A stretch of DNA of 39,202 bases, from the NCBI GenBank assembly GCA_016200355.1, contig JACQEY010000016.1, positions 1 to 39,202 on the forward strand, read 5' to 3'. Source of the DNA: Nitrospirota bacterium. Its GTDB lineage: Bacteria > Nitrospirota > Nitrospiria > Nitrospirales > Nitrospiraceae. The first letter of the stretch is position 1; each line of letters opens with the position of its first letter. Shown piece by piece: positions 23,711 to 31,935 of this stretch. Under the pieces are notes generated by a model. It saw only the letters and a program-made list of their open reading frames with translations, was not told the DNA's origin and did no database searches. The position numbers and the translations under genes are program-made.

Positions 23711-25735
23711 GTGGCCGCGGCACGAAAGACTTCCAAAAGAACAGCTGCTGCCAAGACCGGCTCCAAGCACAAGGGTGCCAAGCCGAGACCTGTAGAGACG
23801 CCGCTGCCTCTTTCGGAAAGCGACGCGTCTCAGACGCTACAGAATGACGAGCTCCGTCGGACCCAGCTGGAGCTCGAAGCGGCCCGTGACCGCTATGTGG
23901 ATCTCTACGATTTTTCCCCGGTCGGCCATCTCACGCTGGATACCCACGGAAAGATTGTGGAGGCCAATCTGAGGGCTGGGACATTGCTCGGCATCGATCG
24001 GAGAGAACTGATCGGACAACCACTTGCACGCTTCATTGTAGCGGGTGATGAGGGCACGTTTCACCGGCATTGTCAGGAGGTCTTGACGACAGGCACGCGA
24101 CAAACCTGCGAGGTGGTTCTCCGGGAAGGGACCGGCGCCTCCTGCTGCATCTATCTTGAGAGCCTCGCGGTGCACAAAGAGCCAGGGCGCATCACTCACT
24201 GGCGGGCGGCGCTTCTCGACATCAGCGATCGCAAACGGGCGGAATTGGCGCTGGCGACCCATAAGGCGCAGTTTGAAGCGATCATCACATCGGCAATGGA
24301 TGGCATCATCACCGTGGATGGGGAATCGCGCGTGGTGATCTTCAACCAAGCTGCAGAATCCATGTTTCTCTGCCAAGCCGCCGAGGTGATCGGACAATCA
24401 TTCGACCGGTTCATCCCTGAGAGGTTTCGACAAGCGCACGACGGTTATATGAACGTCTTCGCCAAGACACAAGCGAGTACCCGTAGGATGGGACGACTCG
24501 GCGAGTTGTTCGGCCTGCGAGCCAATGGAGAGGAGTTTCCAATCGAGGCCTCCATCTCTCATGTCCGGATCAACGACCAGAACCTATTGACCGTCATTCT
24601 GCGCGATGTCACTGAGCGGAAGGTTGCGGAGGAGGCACTGAAGTCCAGCAACGTCTTTACTCACGCTGTCCTGAACTCGCTCTCCGCGCATATCTGCGTG
24701 CTGGACAAGAACGGGGTCATTCTCAAGACGAACGATGCCTGGGAAGAGTTCGTCCGTAGCAATTCGAATCGTGCGGTCTCCAGTATCGAAGTCGGACAGA
24801 ATTACCTGGACGTGTGCAGGCAAGCGATCGCCCGTGGAGAGCTGCCAGCCCAGGTCATTGTCGACGGTGTTGTCGCCGTGTTGGGGGGCAGTCAACCGAG
24901 TTTTAGCGGGGAATATGCCTGCCATTCGCCGGAAGAAGAGCGCTGGTTCATGATGCGGGTGACTCCGTTGAAAGGGGCGCAGGGCGTCGTTATTTCGCAT
25001 ACAAATATCTCGGATCGTGTCCGGATGGCGCAGTCGTTAGAGCAACATATCCTCCTGCTTGACGATAAGCGTAAGGAGTTGGAATCCCTACCGGGGAAGC
25101 TGATCCAGGCCCAGGAACAGGAGCGCAAGCGGATCGCGCGCGACCTGCACGACGACTTTAATCAACGACTGGCGGCTCTGTCGGTCGAACTGGAGAGCAT
25201 GGAACGAGCCCCCATCGCTCCACCGGAGTCGGTCGCTCGACAACTCGCGGTGATTCGGCGCCAAGTCGTGCGGCTCTCCGACGACCTGCACGAGCTGGCG
25301 TACAAGCTGCACCCGTCCTTGCTCGAGCACGTTGGCTTGGAGGTCGCTGCGCAAGACCACGTCGCCGAGTTCACGAAGCGGACCGGGCTGCCCGTGAGGT
25401 TTATCACTCGTGAGGTGCCCGGGACGCTCTCGCCGGAGATTGCCACCAATCTGTTTCGTGTGATGCAGGAGAGTCTGCAAAATGTGTCCAAGCATGCCCA
25501 GGCAACCGAGGTCACCGTCAGGCTGAGCGGCTCGTCCAAAGGGATCGGCGTATCGGTGCGCGATAACGGCAAGGGGTTCGACCCTGAGAGTAAGAACGCT
25601 CGCGTGAGAGGACTCGGATTGGTGAGCATGCAGGAGCGCGTGCGTGGGCTGGGCGGGTTTCTCAGGATCCATTCCCTCGCAAGGGACGGCACGAAGGTCT
25701 GTGCCTGGATTCCGCGTTCTCCTGAGGGCACATGA
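23711..25735 (+). CDS. Multi-PAS NarX/DesK-type sensor histidine kinase
   Basis: 674-residue soluble kinase. After a Lys/Ala-rich N-terminus come three PAS-type domains (~60-180, ~190-310 and ~320-440), then a HisKA_3 domain with phosphoacceptor His480 in RIARDLHDDFNQ, and an ATPase domain (ESLQNVSKHAQATEV, VRDNGKGFD, GLGLVSMQERV). HisKA_3 kinases partner with NarL-family regulators, and one follows with an ATGA overlap. The start is GTG 23711, with AGGAG 8 nt before; the frame is open upstream to 23675. There is no membrane segment, so the signal is cytoplasmic (redox, haem or flavin are possible). DosS/DosT belong to the same kinase class but use GAF domains. Confidence 0.93.
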   Translation: MAAARKTSKRTAAAKTGSKHKGAKPRPVETPLPLSESDASQTLQNDELRRTQLELEAARDRYVDLYDFSPVGHLTLDTHGKIVEANLRAGTLLGIDRRELIGQPLARFIVAGDEGTFHRHCQEVLTTGTRQTCEVVLREGTGASCCIYLESLAVHKEPGRITHWRAALLDISDRKRAELALATHKAQFEAIITSAMDGIITVDGESRVVIFNQAAESMFLCQAAEVIGQSFDRFIPERFRQAHDGYMNVFAKTQASTRRMGRLGELFGLRANGEEFPIEASISHVRINDQNLLTVILRDVTERKVAEEALKSSNVFTHAVLNSLSAHICVLDKNGVILKTNDAWEEFVRSNSNRAVSSIEVGQNYLDVCRQAIARGELPAQVIVDGVVAVLGGSQPSFSGEYACHSPEEERWFMMRVTPLKGAQGVVISHTNISDRVRMAQSLEQHILLLDDKRKELESLPGKLIQAQEQERKRIARDLHDDFNQRLAALSVELESMERAPIAPPESVARQLAVIRRQVVRLSDDLHELAYKLHPSLLEHVGLEVAAQDHVAEFTKRTGLPVRFITREVPGTLSPEIATNLFRVMQESLQNVSKHAQATEVTVRLSGSSKGIGVSVRDNGKGFDPESKNARVRGLGLVSMQERVRGLGGFLRIHSLARDGTKVCAWIPRSPEGT

Positions 25736-26400
25736 AAAAGCCGCGCGTCCTCATGGCCGATGACCACTCGCTGATCCTCGCCGGCCTGAGGAAGCTGGTA
25801 GAGGGTGAGTGCGAGGTGGTGGGCACGGTGGAAGACGGGCGGGCGCTGCTTGATGCGGCGCAGAAGCTGCGGCCGGATCTGATTCTCCTGGACATCTCGA
25901 TGCCGCTCTTGAACGGTCTCGAAGCGGCCAGGCAACTCCGCACTCTGGTGCCGGGAAGCAAACTCATCTTCCTCACTATGCATGCCAGTCCGACCTATGC
26001 AACCGAGGCCTTCCAGGCCGGGGCCTGCGGGTATCTCCTCAAGCGCTCCGCGGCTTCGGAACTCAGCCTGGCGATCCAGTCCGTCCTCCAAGGCCAGCAC
26101 TATCTCACGCCGTCGCTCACGAAAGATGTGCTGGAATCGGTCCTCAAGCCATCCACCGGCGAGCGAGGCAAGGCGGTGGCCACAGCGCTCACCGCGCGTC
26201 AGCGCGAAGTCTTGCAGCTCGTCGCCGAAGGCCGCGGCACGAAGGCGATTGCCACGATCCTCAACGTGTCGGTGAAAACGGTGGAGTTTCATAAGTCCCG
26301 CATCATGCAGCAGCTGGGCATTCATACCACTGCCGACTTGACCAAGTATGCGATCACGCACGGCATCGCAGGCCTTGAACAAGCAGGTGTGCCACGATAG
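25732..26400 (+). CDS. NarL/FixJ-family response regulator
   Basis: 222 residues. Receiver domain ~1-125 with the acidic pocket D10-D11, phosphorylated D54 in LILLDISMP and Lys in GYLLKRS. LuxR-type HTH ~155-215 (LTARQREVLQLVAEG, then KTVEFHKSRIMQQL). Its ATG overlaps the kinase TGA, so the pair is co-translated. It is expected to bind an inverted-repeat operator as a dimer; the palindromic motif at 22468, 23542 and 26572 is a candidate. Analogous in class to DosR/DevR. Confidence 0.95.
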   Translation: MKKPRVLMADDHSLILAGLRKLVEGECEVVGTVEDGRALLDAAQKLRPDLILLDISMPLLNGLEAARQLRTLVPGSKLIFLTMHASPTYATEAFQAGACGYLLKRSAASELSLAIQSVLQGQHYLTPSLTKDVLESVLKPSTGERGKAVATALTARQREVLQLVAEGRGTKAIATILNVSVKTVEFHKSRIMQQLGIHTTADLTKYAITHGIAGLEQAGVPR

Positions 26401-26461
26401 TTTTTTCACAGCGTGCTAACCCGCGTTGCTCGTGACGACTTCCCTGCAACCGCTGGCGTCG

Positions 26462-26547
26462 ATCGTGAAGCGTCGCAGAGCGTGAGACGTGAAGCGTAGC
26501 TCGATTCCAGACTAGAACGGTTCACCCTGTACGTTTCACGTCTCTCC
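26462..26547. repeat. CGTGAAGCG word repeat with inverted arm (family 3)
   Basis: Words CGTGAAGCGT and GAGACGTGAAGCGTA (26484-26498) face TACGTTTCACGTCTC (26530-26544), matching at 14 of 15 positions as an inverted repeat. It lies between the NarL-type regulator and the receiver-only gene, in a 255-bp gap without other genes. Confidence 0.75.
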
Positions 26548-26571
26548 CCCTAGTACGATTGTCCCTCCACA

Positions 26572-26587
26572 CCAGGGTTCTTCCTAG
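26572..26587 (+). promoter_or_regulatory. Candidate operator, site 3
   Basis: Core CCAGGGTTCTTCCTAG followed by TTCC, 68 bp upstream of the receiver-only gene. It matches sites 1 and 2 at the ends and GGG/CC positions but is less symmetric. Confidence 0.45.
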
Positions 26588-26655
26588 TTCCTCCCACTCT
26601 CCAAGAGGGCTATGTTTCCGAAACTGTTGCCTTTCCCGAGAGGAGACGACAGCAC

Positions 26656-27105
26656 ATGAAGAAACCACGGATACTTGTGGCTGACGACCACCCAGTAATA
26701 CTGAAGGCGTTATGTGGTTTATTAGAAAATGGAGTGGGTGAGGTGGTAGGCGCAGTGACGGATGGTCAAGCACTCGTGGAGGCGGCACAACGGCTTGAGC
26801 CTGACATTATTCTTGCGGATATCTCGATGCCCAGGCTGAACGGCCTCGAGGCCACTCGTGCCCTACAGCACTCTGTCCCGCAGAGCAAGGTCATCATTCT
26901 AACGAGCCATTATGAGCCAGCCTACGTGGCCTTGGCTTTCAAATCGGGAGCCCGCGGCTATCTTCTCAAAAGAACTTCCCTCCATGCAGAACTGTCTCAA
27001 GCTGTTTTTCACGTGCTCGCAGGTGATCGTTATATCGGGCATGGGGTGAACGAAGAGCAGGCGTTTGCCGATGAGGGCGAGTCCCTGATTCGCTATCGCC
27101 TCTGA
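26656..27105 (+). CDS. Receiver-only relative of the NarL-type regulator (HTH lost)
   Basis: 149 residues, starting MKKPRILVADDH like the full regulator 900 bp upstream. The receiver is intact (D10-D11, D55 in IILADISMP, Lys in GYLLKRT), but the chain stops after GESLIRYRL where the other protein continues into its HTH. It could act as a phosphate sink or as a dimerisation inhibitor. GAGGAG lies ~10 nt before the ATG. It is followed 40 bp later by a kinase-like gene that lacks catalytic parts. Confidence 0.88.
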   Translation: MKKPRILVADDHPVILKALCGLLENGVGEVVGAVTDGQALVEAAQRLEPDIILADISMPRLNGLEATRALQHSVPQSKVIILTSHYEPAYVALAFKSGARGYLLKRTSLHAELSQAVFHVLAGDRYIGHGVNEEQAFADEGESLIRYRL

Positions 27106-27145
27106 GGGGTTGAGTAGCGAAGAAGCTGGAGAACAGGAGGTTGTG

Positions 27146-28000
27146 ATGGAAGAACGAGATGGCCGGCAGGATGACAGGATGTTGCTCACGCAGGAAGAGG
27201 AAGCCTCGCTCACTTTGTTGGAACCCCTTTTCGCCCGCCATCGAGACCTCATCTTTGAAATTTTGCCCCGTTATATCAGGAGCGAACCAGACGGAGCCTC
27301 GCTGCTGTCGGACGACCTTGCGTCCGCCCGCTTGACGCGCGTGCAGCAAGAACATTCACTTGCCTTGTCGAATGGGGCAAAAGAGGGATCTGTCGGCAGA
27401 GAGGGCGGAGAGGCGGCAGACTCTCGCGATCCCTTCGGGCTTGGCGTAGGCGGGCACCTTCGGACCATCGCCCATTTTCTGACTTCCATTCAGCCGCTGG
27501 CATTCGACGCCTTTGGAGCAAGGCCGTACTTGTATCACACGGTTTGGAACGCCTTGTTGAAAGTGGTCTTCCGCGACATTGATCTGGCGATGCGCGAATC
27601 CCTCACACAGCGCGATGAGCTGGTGAAGGCCGCCGTGCAGGAGGTGAACGAGACGAGGAGGGCTTTGGACCTCTTACTGAGCAAACAGGCGCTCGATGAA
27701 GGGCAGCGCAAGACCGAGCATCGGACAGTCGTGAATCTCCTTACGACATGGCTTACGAAGACATCGGAATTGGCCCAAGAGATGGGGACTCCGCTCAATG
27801 TGATCCTCGGGCAGGCCGAGTCCCTCCTGGAACAGACAGAGGATCCTCCCGCACAAGCCGCGCTCCAGAGCATCGTCAGACAGGTCGAGCGACTGATTCC
27901 TCTGCGGCAGCAGTTATGTGCTCTCGATCACGGGTTCAACAGTAAGCCTCCCGCACCCGATCGCGAGGCAATGGCGGAAGGACCTCGAGCCGATTGTTGA
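27146..28000 (+). CDS. Degenerate globin-coupled kinase (pseudokinase)
   Basis: 284 residues, paralogous to the globin kinase at 6502-7770. Shared landmarks are the globin start (LTQEEEASLTLLEPL against [15 protein letters not shown]), SIQPL, and the H-box GTPLNVILGQAESLL against [15 protein letters not shown]. The phosphoacceptor His is Gln211 (ELAQEMGTP), no His aligns with the haem ligand (that area is a Gly/Asp-rich insert), and the ATPase domain is absent. So it should neither bind haem in the usual way nor phosphorylate. AGGAGG 5 nt before ATG 27146 fixes the start. It may be an adaptor or a decaying gene. Confidence 0.85.
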   Translation: MEERDGRQDDRMLLTQEEEASLTLLEPLFARHRDLIFEILPRYIRSEPDGASLLSDDLASARLTRVQQEHSLALSNGAKEGSVGREGGEAADSRDPFGLGVGGHLRTIAHFLTSIQPLAFDAFGARPYLYHTVWNALLKVVFRDIDLAMRESLTQRDELVKAAVQEVNETRRALDLLLSKQALDEGQRKTEHRTVVNLLTTWLTKTSELAQEMGTPLNVILGQAESLLEQTEDPPAQAALQSIVRQVERLIPLRQQLCALDHGFNSKPPAPDREAMAEGPRADC

Positions 28001-28068
28001 AAACGCCGCTGGTGCCACAGACCGTGGCGCGCGAGACCGGCGCAAAAAGGCGCGATCCGAAGTTCTGA

Positions 28069-28093
28069 GTTCGAAGTTCAGAAAACTTCGAAC
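28069..28093. repeat. Perfect 10-bp hairpin downstream of the pseudokinase
   Basis: GTTCGAAGTT and AACTTCGAAC pair around CAGAA, preceded by the related word GAAGTTCTGAG. There is no U-run on the plus strand, so terminator function is uncertain. It lies between convergent genes. Confidence 0.65.
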
Positions 28094-28133
28094 CCCCACT
28101 CGTCTCGCCCCTCTCGCCTTTCCTGCAGTCCCC

Positions 28134-28911
28134 TCAGTGGAACACCAGTACCGGGCATGGCATCTTGTGTAACACTTCATGAGACACACTGCCGAGTACG
28201 AGGCGGGTGATGCCCTGTCGGCCCCTGGTACCCATCAGAATCAGATCGGATTGCAGAGTGGTCGCTTGTTGCAGAATCGTGGTAGCTGGTGCCCCGGCCA
28301 CGGCGACTCCGTGCGCCTGATAACCTAGGGCGCGTAGACGTTCTGCCAGACCCTCGATGTAGGCGGCTCGTTTCTCCAGTATCTCTGCGGCGGCTGCAGC
28401 AGCCTCTGAACCGACCGGTAATGGCGGCTCTGCCAAAGGCAATACGGTCAGCAGCGTTAACTCGACCGCCTCGTGAAACGGCTTCAGTTGTAGAAAGCGA
28501 ATCGCGGCCTCCGCGTCGGATGGAGCGTGGATCGACAGCAAGATCTGTTTCATGGCCTTGACCGGGCCATGTACAATCAATGCGGCGCAGTGGGCCATGG
28601 TGATAATACGGTGTGACACACTGCCGAGCAGCCACTCCTTGAGAGGACTAACACCCCGTGCTCCCATCACGATGAGATCGGCTTTCTGCTGCTCGGCCAT
28701 CGACACGATCAGTGCGGCCACCATGCACACCACCACATAGACCAACACGACGAAATCCGGCCAGGTCTTGTCCACGGCGTGGAACCACCGGTAGTACATG
28801 GCCAGCCCGATGGCGGCCGCGGCGAACCAGATCACCAGCGTCAGCCCGACGAACTTCCACCGTTTGACGGCGACGAACTGACGATCCGTCCACCGCGAGT
28901 AATGTGTTCAT
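28134..28911 (-). pseudogene. Chimeric universal stress protein gene (5' half replaced)
   Basis: ATG 28911 with AAGGAGAG upstream begins MNTLLAVDGS like the intact USP gene next door (MKTLLAVDGS). After codon 10 the sequence (about 28881-28713) becomes unrelated: in a shifted frame it reads two hydrophobic helices (IWFAAAAIGLAMYYRWF, then FVVLVYVVVCMVAALI), a membrane-protein fragment. From VSMAEQQKADLIVMGARG the reading returns to USP sequence and continues through a full second USP domain, with GTRGRQGITRLVLGSVS. The 5' junction is out of frame, so the proper start yields no USP; an internal GTG (28835) could give a membrane-anchored USP. Both junctions contain GATCG, shared with the USP sequence. 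Confidence 0.8.
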
Positions 28912-29095
28912 TGAAGACTCTCCTTTTGTTTGCGCTCCTGTGAGGGGCAGGATGACAGTGTTGTCAAAACAGTCCGTCGGCATCTATGGACTGTGGCGCG
29001 TGAAGTGCGGGAATCAGCTGGGTTCTCTGGTTTATTTGGCGGAACCAGATCAACTGGTTCCGCGCGTCTCGCCTGCCTCGCTTTTCCCGCCTGCT

Positions 29096-29959
29096 TCATG
29101 AGTGAAACGCCAGTACCGGGCATGGCATCTGGTGTAACACGGCATGAGACACGCTGCCGAGCACAAAGCGGGTGATTCCCCGCCGGCCCCTTGTGCCCAT
29201 CAGAATCAGATCCGATCGCAGTGTGGTGGCTTCTTGCAGGATCACGGTAGCCGGTGTCCCGACCAGGGCGACTCCATGTGCTTGATAACCTATGACGCGT
29301 AGACGTTCTGCCACACTCTCGATGTAATCGGTTTGCTTCTCCAGCATCTCGGTGGCGGCGGCACCGGCGGCGGCACCGCTCGGCCATGGAGGCTCTGTCC
29401 AAGGCAAGACCGTCATCAGTGTCAACTCAACCGCCTCGTGAAACGGTTTGAGTTGGAGAAAACGAATCGCGGCTTCCGCGTCGGTTGGACCTTCGAGCGG
29501 CAGCAAGATCTGTTTCATGGCCTTGATCGGTCCGTTCACGATCAATGTGGCGCAAGGGGCCAGGGTGAGGATGCGGTGCGATACACTGCCGAGCAGCCGC
29601 TCCTTGATGGGGCCAAGACCCCGTGCTCCCATCACGATGAGATCGATTTTCTGTTCCTTGGCCATCGACACGATCACTTCTGCCGGAGATCCCATTTGAA
29701 GGTGTTTCGTCGTGGGGCCTGCGTGCAGCGGAAGAAGGGACTGAACCCGATTGAGCAGCCGCTCTCCGTCTTCCTTCATGCTCTGCTCAAGGGTCTTATA
29801 AATCTCCTCCGCTGCTTCCGGTATCATCGTGGGGTACGCTGGCCGCGGGACGTTCACCGCGTGAAGCAGGGTCAGCTGTTCTGCCCGGGCCAGGTATTTC
29901 ATGACGTGAACGGCCTCATAGGAATTATCCGATCCGTCAACCGCGAGTAATGTTTTCAT
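29096..29959 (-). CDS. Universal stress protein, tandem two-domain
   Basis: 287 residues with two USP domains (~1-147 and ~150-287). ATP-binding signatures GARGLGPIKERLLGSVS and GTRGRRGITRFVLGSVS are complete in both. It is the intact paralogue of the chimeric gene downstream; their second halves and the flanking DNA are closely similar, so they arose by tandem duplication. Its ATG overlaps the TGA of the DLH hydrolase gene (ATGA), placing it in that operon. Confidence 0.95.
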   Translation of the reverse strand: MKTLLAVDGSDNSYEAVHVMKYLARAEQLTLLHAVNVPRPAYPTMIPEAAEEIYKTLEQSMKEDGERLLNRVQSLLPLHAGPTTKHLQMGSPAEVIVSMAKEQKIDLIVMGARGLGPIKERLLGSVSHRILTLAPCATLIVNGPIKAMKQILLPLEGPTDAEAAIRFLQLKPFHEAVELTLMTVLPWTEPPWPSGAAAGAAATEMLEKQTDYIESVAERLRVIGYQAHGVALVGTPATVILQEATTLRSDLILMGTRGRRGITRFVLGSVSHAVLHQMPCPVLAFHS

Positions 29960-30663
29960 CGCAGACGCTCCTTTGTTTGCGCACCTGTGCTCTCGTACTT
30001 GGCATGATGAAAGTGTTGCTGAAACCAGGCGAGAGCATGTTCCGCAACCTGTTCAAGTGTGCCGGGCTCTTCGAATAGATGCGTCGCGCCTGGCACGATC
30101 ACGAGCCGTTTGGGGCAGGAGAGCAGTCGGTAGGCTGCTCGATTCATCTCGATGACCGGCTCATCATCTCCTCCGATAATCAGCAAAGTCGGCGCGGTGA
30201 CCGACGGCAGATAGGCTTCGGCCAGATCAGGTCTACCGCCCCGTGATACGACGGCCTGAATCGACGAAGGATCGCGGGCTGCCGCCTGCAGGGCCGCGCC
30301 AGCTCCGGTACTGGCGCCGAAATAGCCGATGTCCAGGCCCTTCGTCCGATCATCCTGTTTGAGCCAGGCTGTGGCCAACAAAACTCGATCTGCCAATAGA
30401 TCGATGTCGAAGACCTTGCGGCGGTCTTCGGCTTCATCCGGAGTCAGTAGATCGATCAGGAGCGTAGCCACCCTTCCATGCTGGAGATAGCGGGAGACAA
30501 AATTGTTGCGCGGGCTGAACCGCCCGCTGCCGCTTCCGTGGGCGAAAACCACCATTCCCAGCGCCTGTGCCGGAAGTCCGAGGATTCCTTCAAGGGTAAG
30601 ATCCCCCCATGTGAGTCTTACTGCTTTTTCATTCATTGCCGGCCATCCGGTTGCATCCTTCAT
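29956..30663 (-). CDS. Dienelactone-hydrolase-family alpha/beta hydrolase
   Basis: 235 residues. VVFAHGSGSGRFSPRN (~38-53) is the typical loop of this subgroup. The nucleophile is Ser118 in GASTGAGAA, the acid Asp166/167 in GGDDEPV, and the base His195 in GATHLFEEPG. Relatives are often fused to a phosphoribosyltransferase, as I recall for the DosR-regulon protein Rv0571c; here the hydrolase stands alone. It is co-translated with the downstream USP. The start is ATG 30663 (GGAAG 7 nt upstream) or ATG 30636. Confidence 0.9.
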   Translation of the reverse strand: MKDATGWPAMNEKAVRLTWGDLTLEGILGLPAQALGMVVFAHGSGSGRFSPRNNFVSRYLQHGRVATLLIDLLTPDEAEDRRKVFDIDLLADRVLLATAWLKQDDRTKGLDIGYFGASTGAGAALQAAARDPSSIQAVVSRGGRPDLAEAYLPSVTAPTLLIIGGDDEPVIEMNRAAYRLLSCPKRLVIVPGATHLFEEPGTLEQVAEHALAWFQQHFHHAKYESTGAQTKERLR

Positions 30664-30811
30664 TTTTCATCTTCCGATCACGGACGAAAGGCCGGGCGGG
30701 TGTCGACACCGTCCGGCTGGTCGAACCTCAATGCGCGTTGCTTCTCATCAACACTATCGCAGAGGTCACGGTACAAACGTCAATTTCGTCCCTGCTTTGG
30801 TCATTCAGAGA

Positions 30812-30907
30812 TCATTGGCACTCCACGGGGCAGAAAAACAGAAAGTAGAGCCCCACCGCGACCCCGAGCAGAACAGCACCTGCGAACAGCCACTGCGTTC
30901 TTGTCAT
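30812..30907 (-). CDS. 31-residue single-pass membrane peptide
   Basis: Starts MTRTQW, then a hydrophobic run of ~20 residues (LFAGAVLLGVAVGLYFLFF), ending CPVECQ with two Cys. A positively charged N-terminus before the helix and a Cys-containing tail suggest a small inner-membrane protein with the tail outside. GGGAAACG upstream is a weak ribosome-binding site. No homologue can be named; the clear helix argues for a real gene. Confidence 0.5.
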   Translation of the reverse strand: MTRTQWLFAGAVLLGVAVGLYFLFFCPVECQ

Positions 30908-31271
30908 AGATTCGTTTCCCGTTTCGCACTACAGAGAAACTCAGCAAGTCCAATGCCGTTGTTCTTACAGCTACGTGAGGTGTGAGGGGTGACTCGTAAG
31001 GTGAGGAGCGAAAGGCGGTTGGCTTCATTTTTATTACGTCGTACGCTTCACGGTTCACGTCTTCTGTAGCCTTCCGCTACAGAGGGAAAAAGCAAACTGT
31101 AGCAGGACACCCCCACTCACAATCCTAAGAGTCGATGGTGTATGGCTTTTGGTCTAACAAGAGAGACAAAGTCTTTGTTTCCGCTGTGCTATTAGCCGTC
31201 GCTATTGACTCTTGGCTCGGTGGCACCGGCCTTGCTGATAACGGGAATGAGTCAATCCTTTGGGGGGTCGC
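30908..31271. other. Intergenic region before the single-domain USP
   Basis: 364 bp with no gene I can support. It contains CGTACGCTTCACGGTTCACG (family-3 words) at ~31040-31059 and a perfect 7-bp hairpin CTGTAGC-cttcc-GCTACAG at 31064-31082. A frame at 31135-31353 looks signal-peptide-like for ~35 codons, then runs into the USP gene in another frame; I do not call it. Confidence 0.45.
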
Positions 31272-31757
31272 ATGGCGGAACCGTTCTGTACCAGGATGCT
31301 TGTGCCGGTGGATTTTTCTGTTTGCTCAGAAGAAGCTTTCCGCGTTGCCCTAACCCTTGCCCGGACCTTTCAGGCTGAACTGCTGTTATTGCATGTGATT
31401 GACACAAGTGCCCTTGCGGCCTTCAACCGCCTTGGGTTGTTGGCTGTGCCGTCCGACGCACAAGCCCAGAAGCGGCGCCTGCGGCACCACGCCCGTTTGA
31501 ATACGCGTCGGTTGCTCGATTCGGAGACGGTCAAGGGCGTGAAGATCACACGGGTGCTGGCGGAAGGAGTGCCCTTTGTAGAGATCGCGAAGATAGTCCG
31601 GATTGAAAAAGTCAATCTGGTGGTGTTGGGCAGTTATGGGGGGCGATCGGAGAGTGTCGACAAAATATTTTTCGGCAGTACGGCAGAACGGGTGGTGCGG
31701 ACCGCGGGTTGTCCAGTGTTGACCGTTCCGCTGCCACCCAGGCCGAATCGTTCGTGA
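31272..31757 (+). CDS. Universal stress protein, single domain
   Basis: 161 residues with one USP domain; the nucleotide-binding motif GSYGGRSESVDKIFFGSTAE keeps G-2X-G-9X-G-S. The start is ATG 31272, with a G-run 4 nt upstream; the frame is open to 31260. The stop TGA lies within the family-3 inverted repeat. The next plus-strand gene encodes an exported cupredoxin. Confidence 0.92.
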   Translation: MAEPFCTRMLVPVDFSVCSEEAFRVALTLARTFQAELLLLHVIDTSALAAFNRLGLLAVPSDAQAQKRRLRHHARLNTRRLLDSETVKGVKITRVLAEGVPFVEIAKIVRIEKVNLVVLGSYGGRSESVDKIFFGSTAERVVRTAGCPVLTVPLPPRPNRS

Positions 31758-31827
31758 AAGGTGAAACGTAAAACGTGAAAGATATTGGGGGAAGAGCATT
31801 CGGCAATCCTGCGTTTCACCTTTCACG
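31753..31827. repeat. Perfect 16-bp inverted repeat of GTGAAA words (family 3)
   Basis: CGTGAAAGGTGAAACG (31753-31768) and CGTTTCACCTTTCACG (31812-31827) are exact complements around a 43-bp loop that holds further GTGAAA words. The left arm includes the USP stop codon. A degenerate right end of the ~126-bp element (GATTTTTTAGCATTCTG) follows at ~31904. Confidence 0.9.
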
Positions 31828-31935
31828 TCTTACGGTTCGACAAGCTCACCGTCCCGAGCCAAGCCGAGGGACCTTTTACGGCTCTTGAGCGCGAAGTGGG
31901 CAGATTTTTTAGCATTCTGAGAGAGGGAGGAATCT

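Noticed and set aside
27978-28035. Frameshifted remnant of the missing ATPase domain after the pseudokinase (LEPIVENAAGAT in another frame resembles an N-box)
   Set aside because: Only about a dozen residues are suggestive, with no G1 or G2 box following; too weak to call a frameshift.
28690-28920. Restriction-ligation (GATC) artefact as explanation of the chimeric USP gene
   Set aside because: GATC is present at both junctions, but an internal GATC remains uncut in the insert and no doubled GATCGATC scar is seen; kept as an alternative, not asserted.
31135-31353. Frame with a signal-peptide-like start before the single-domain USP
   Set aside because: It runs into the USP gene out of frame and has no supported ribosome-binding site; likely spurious.
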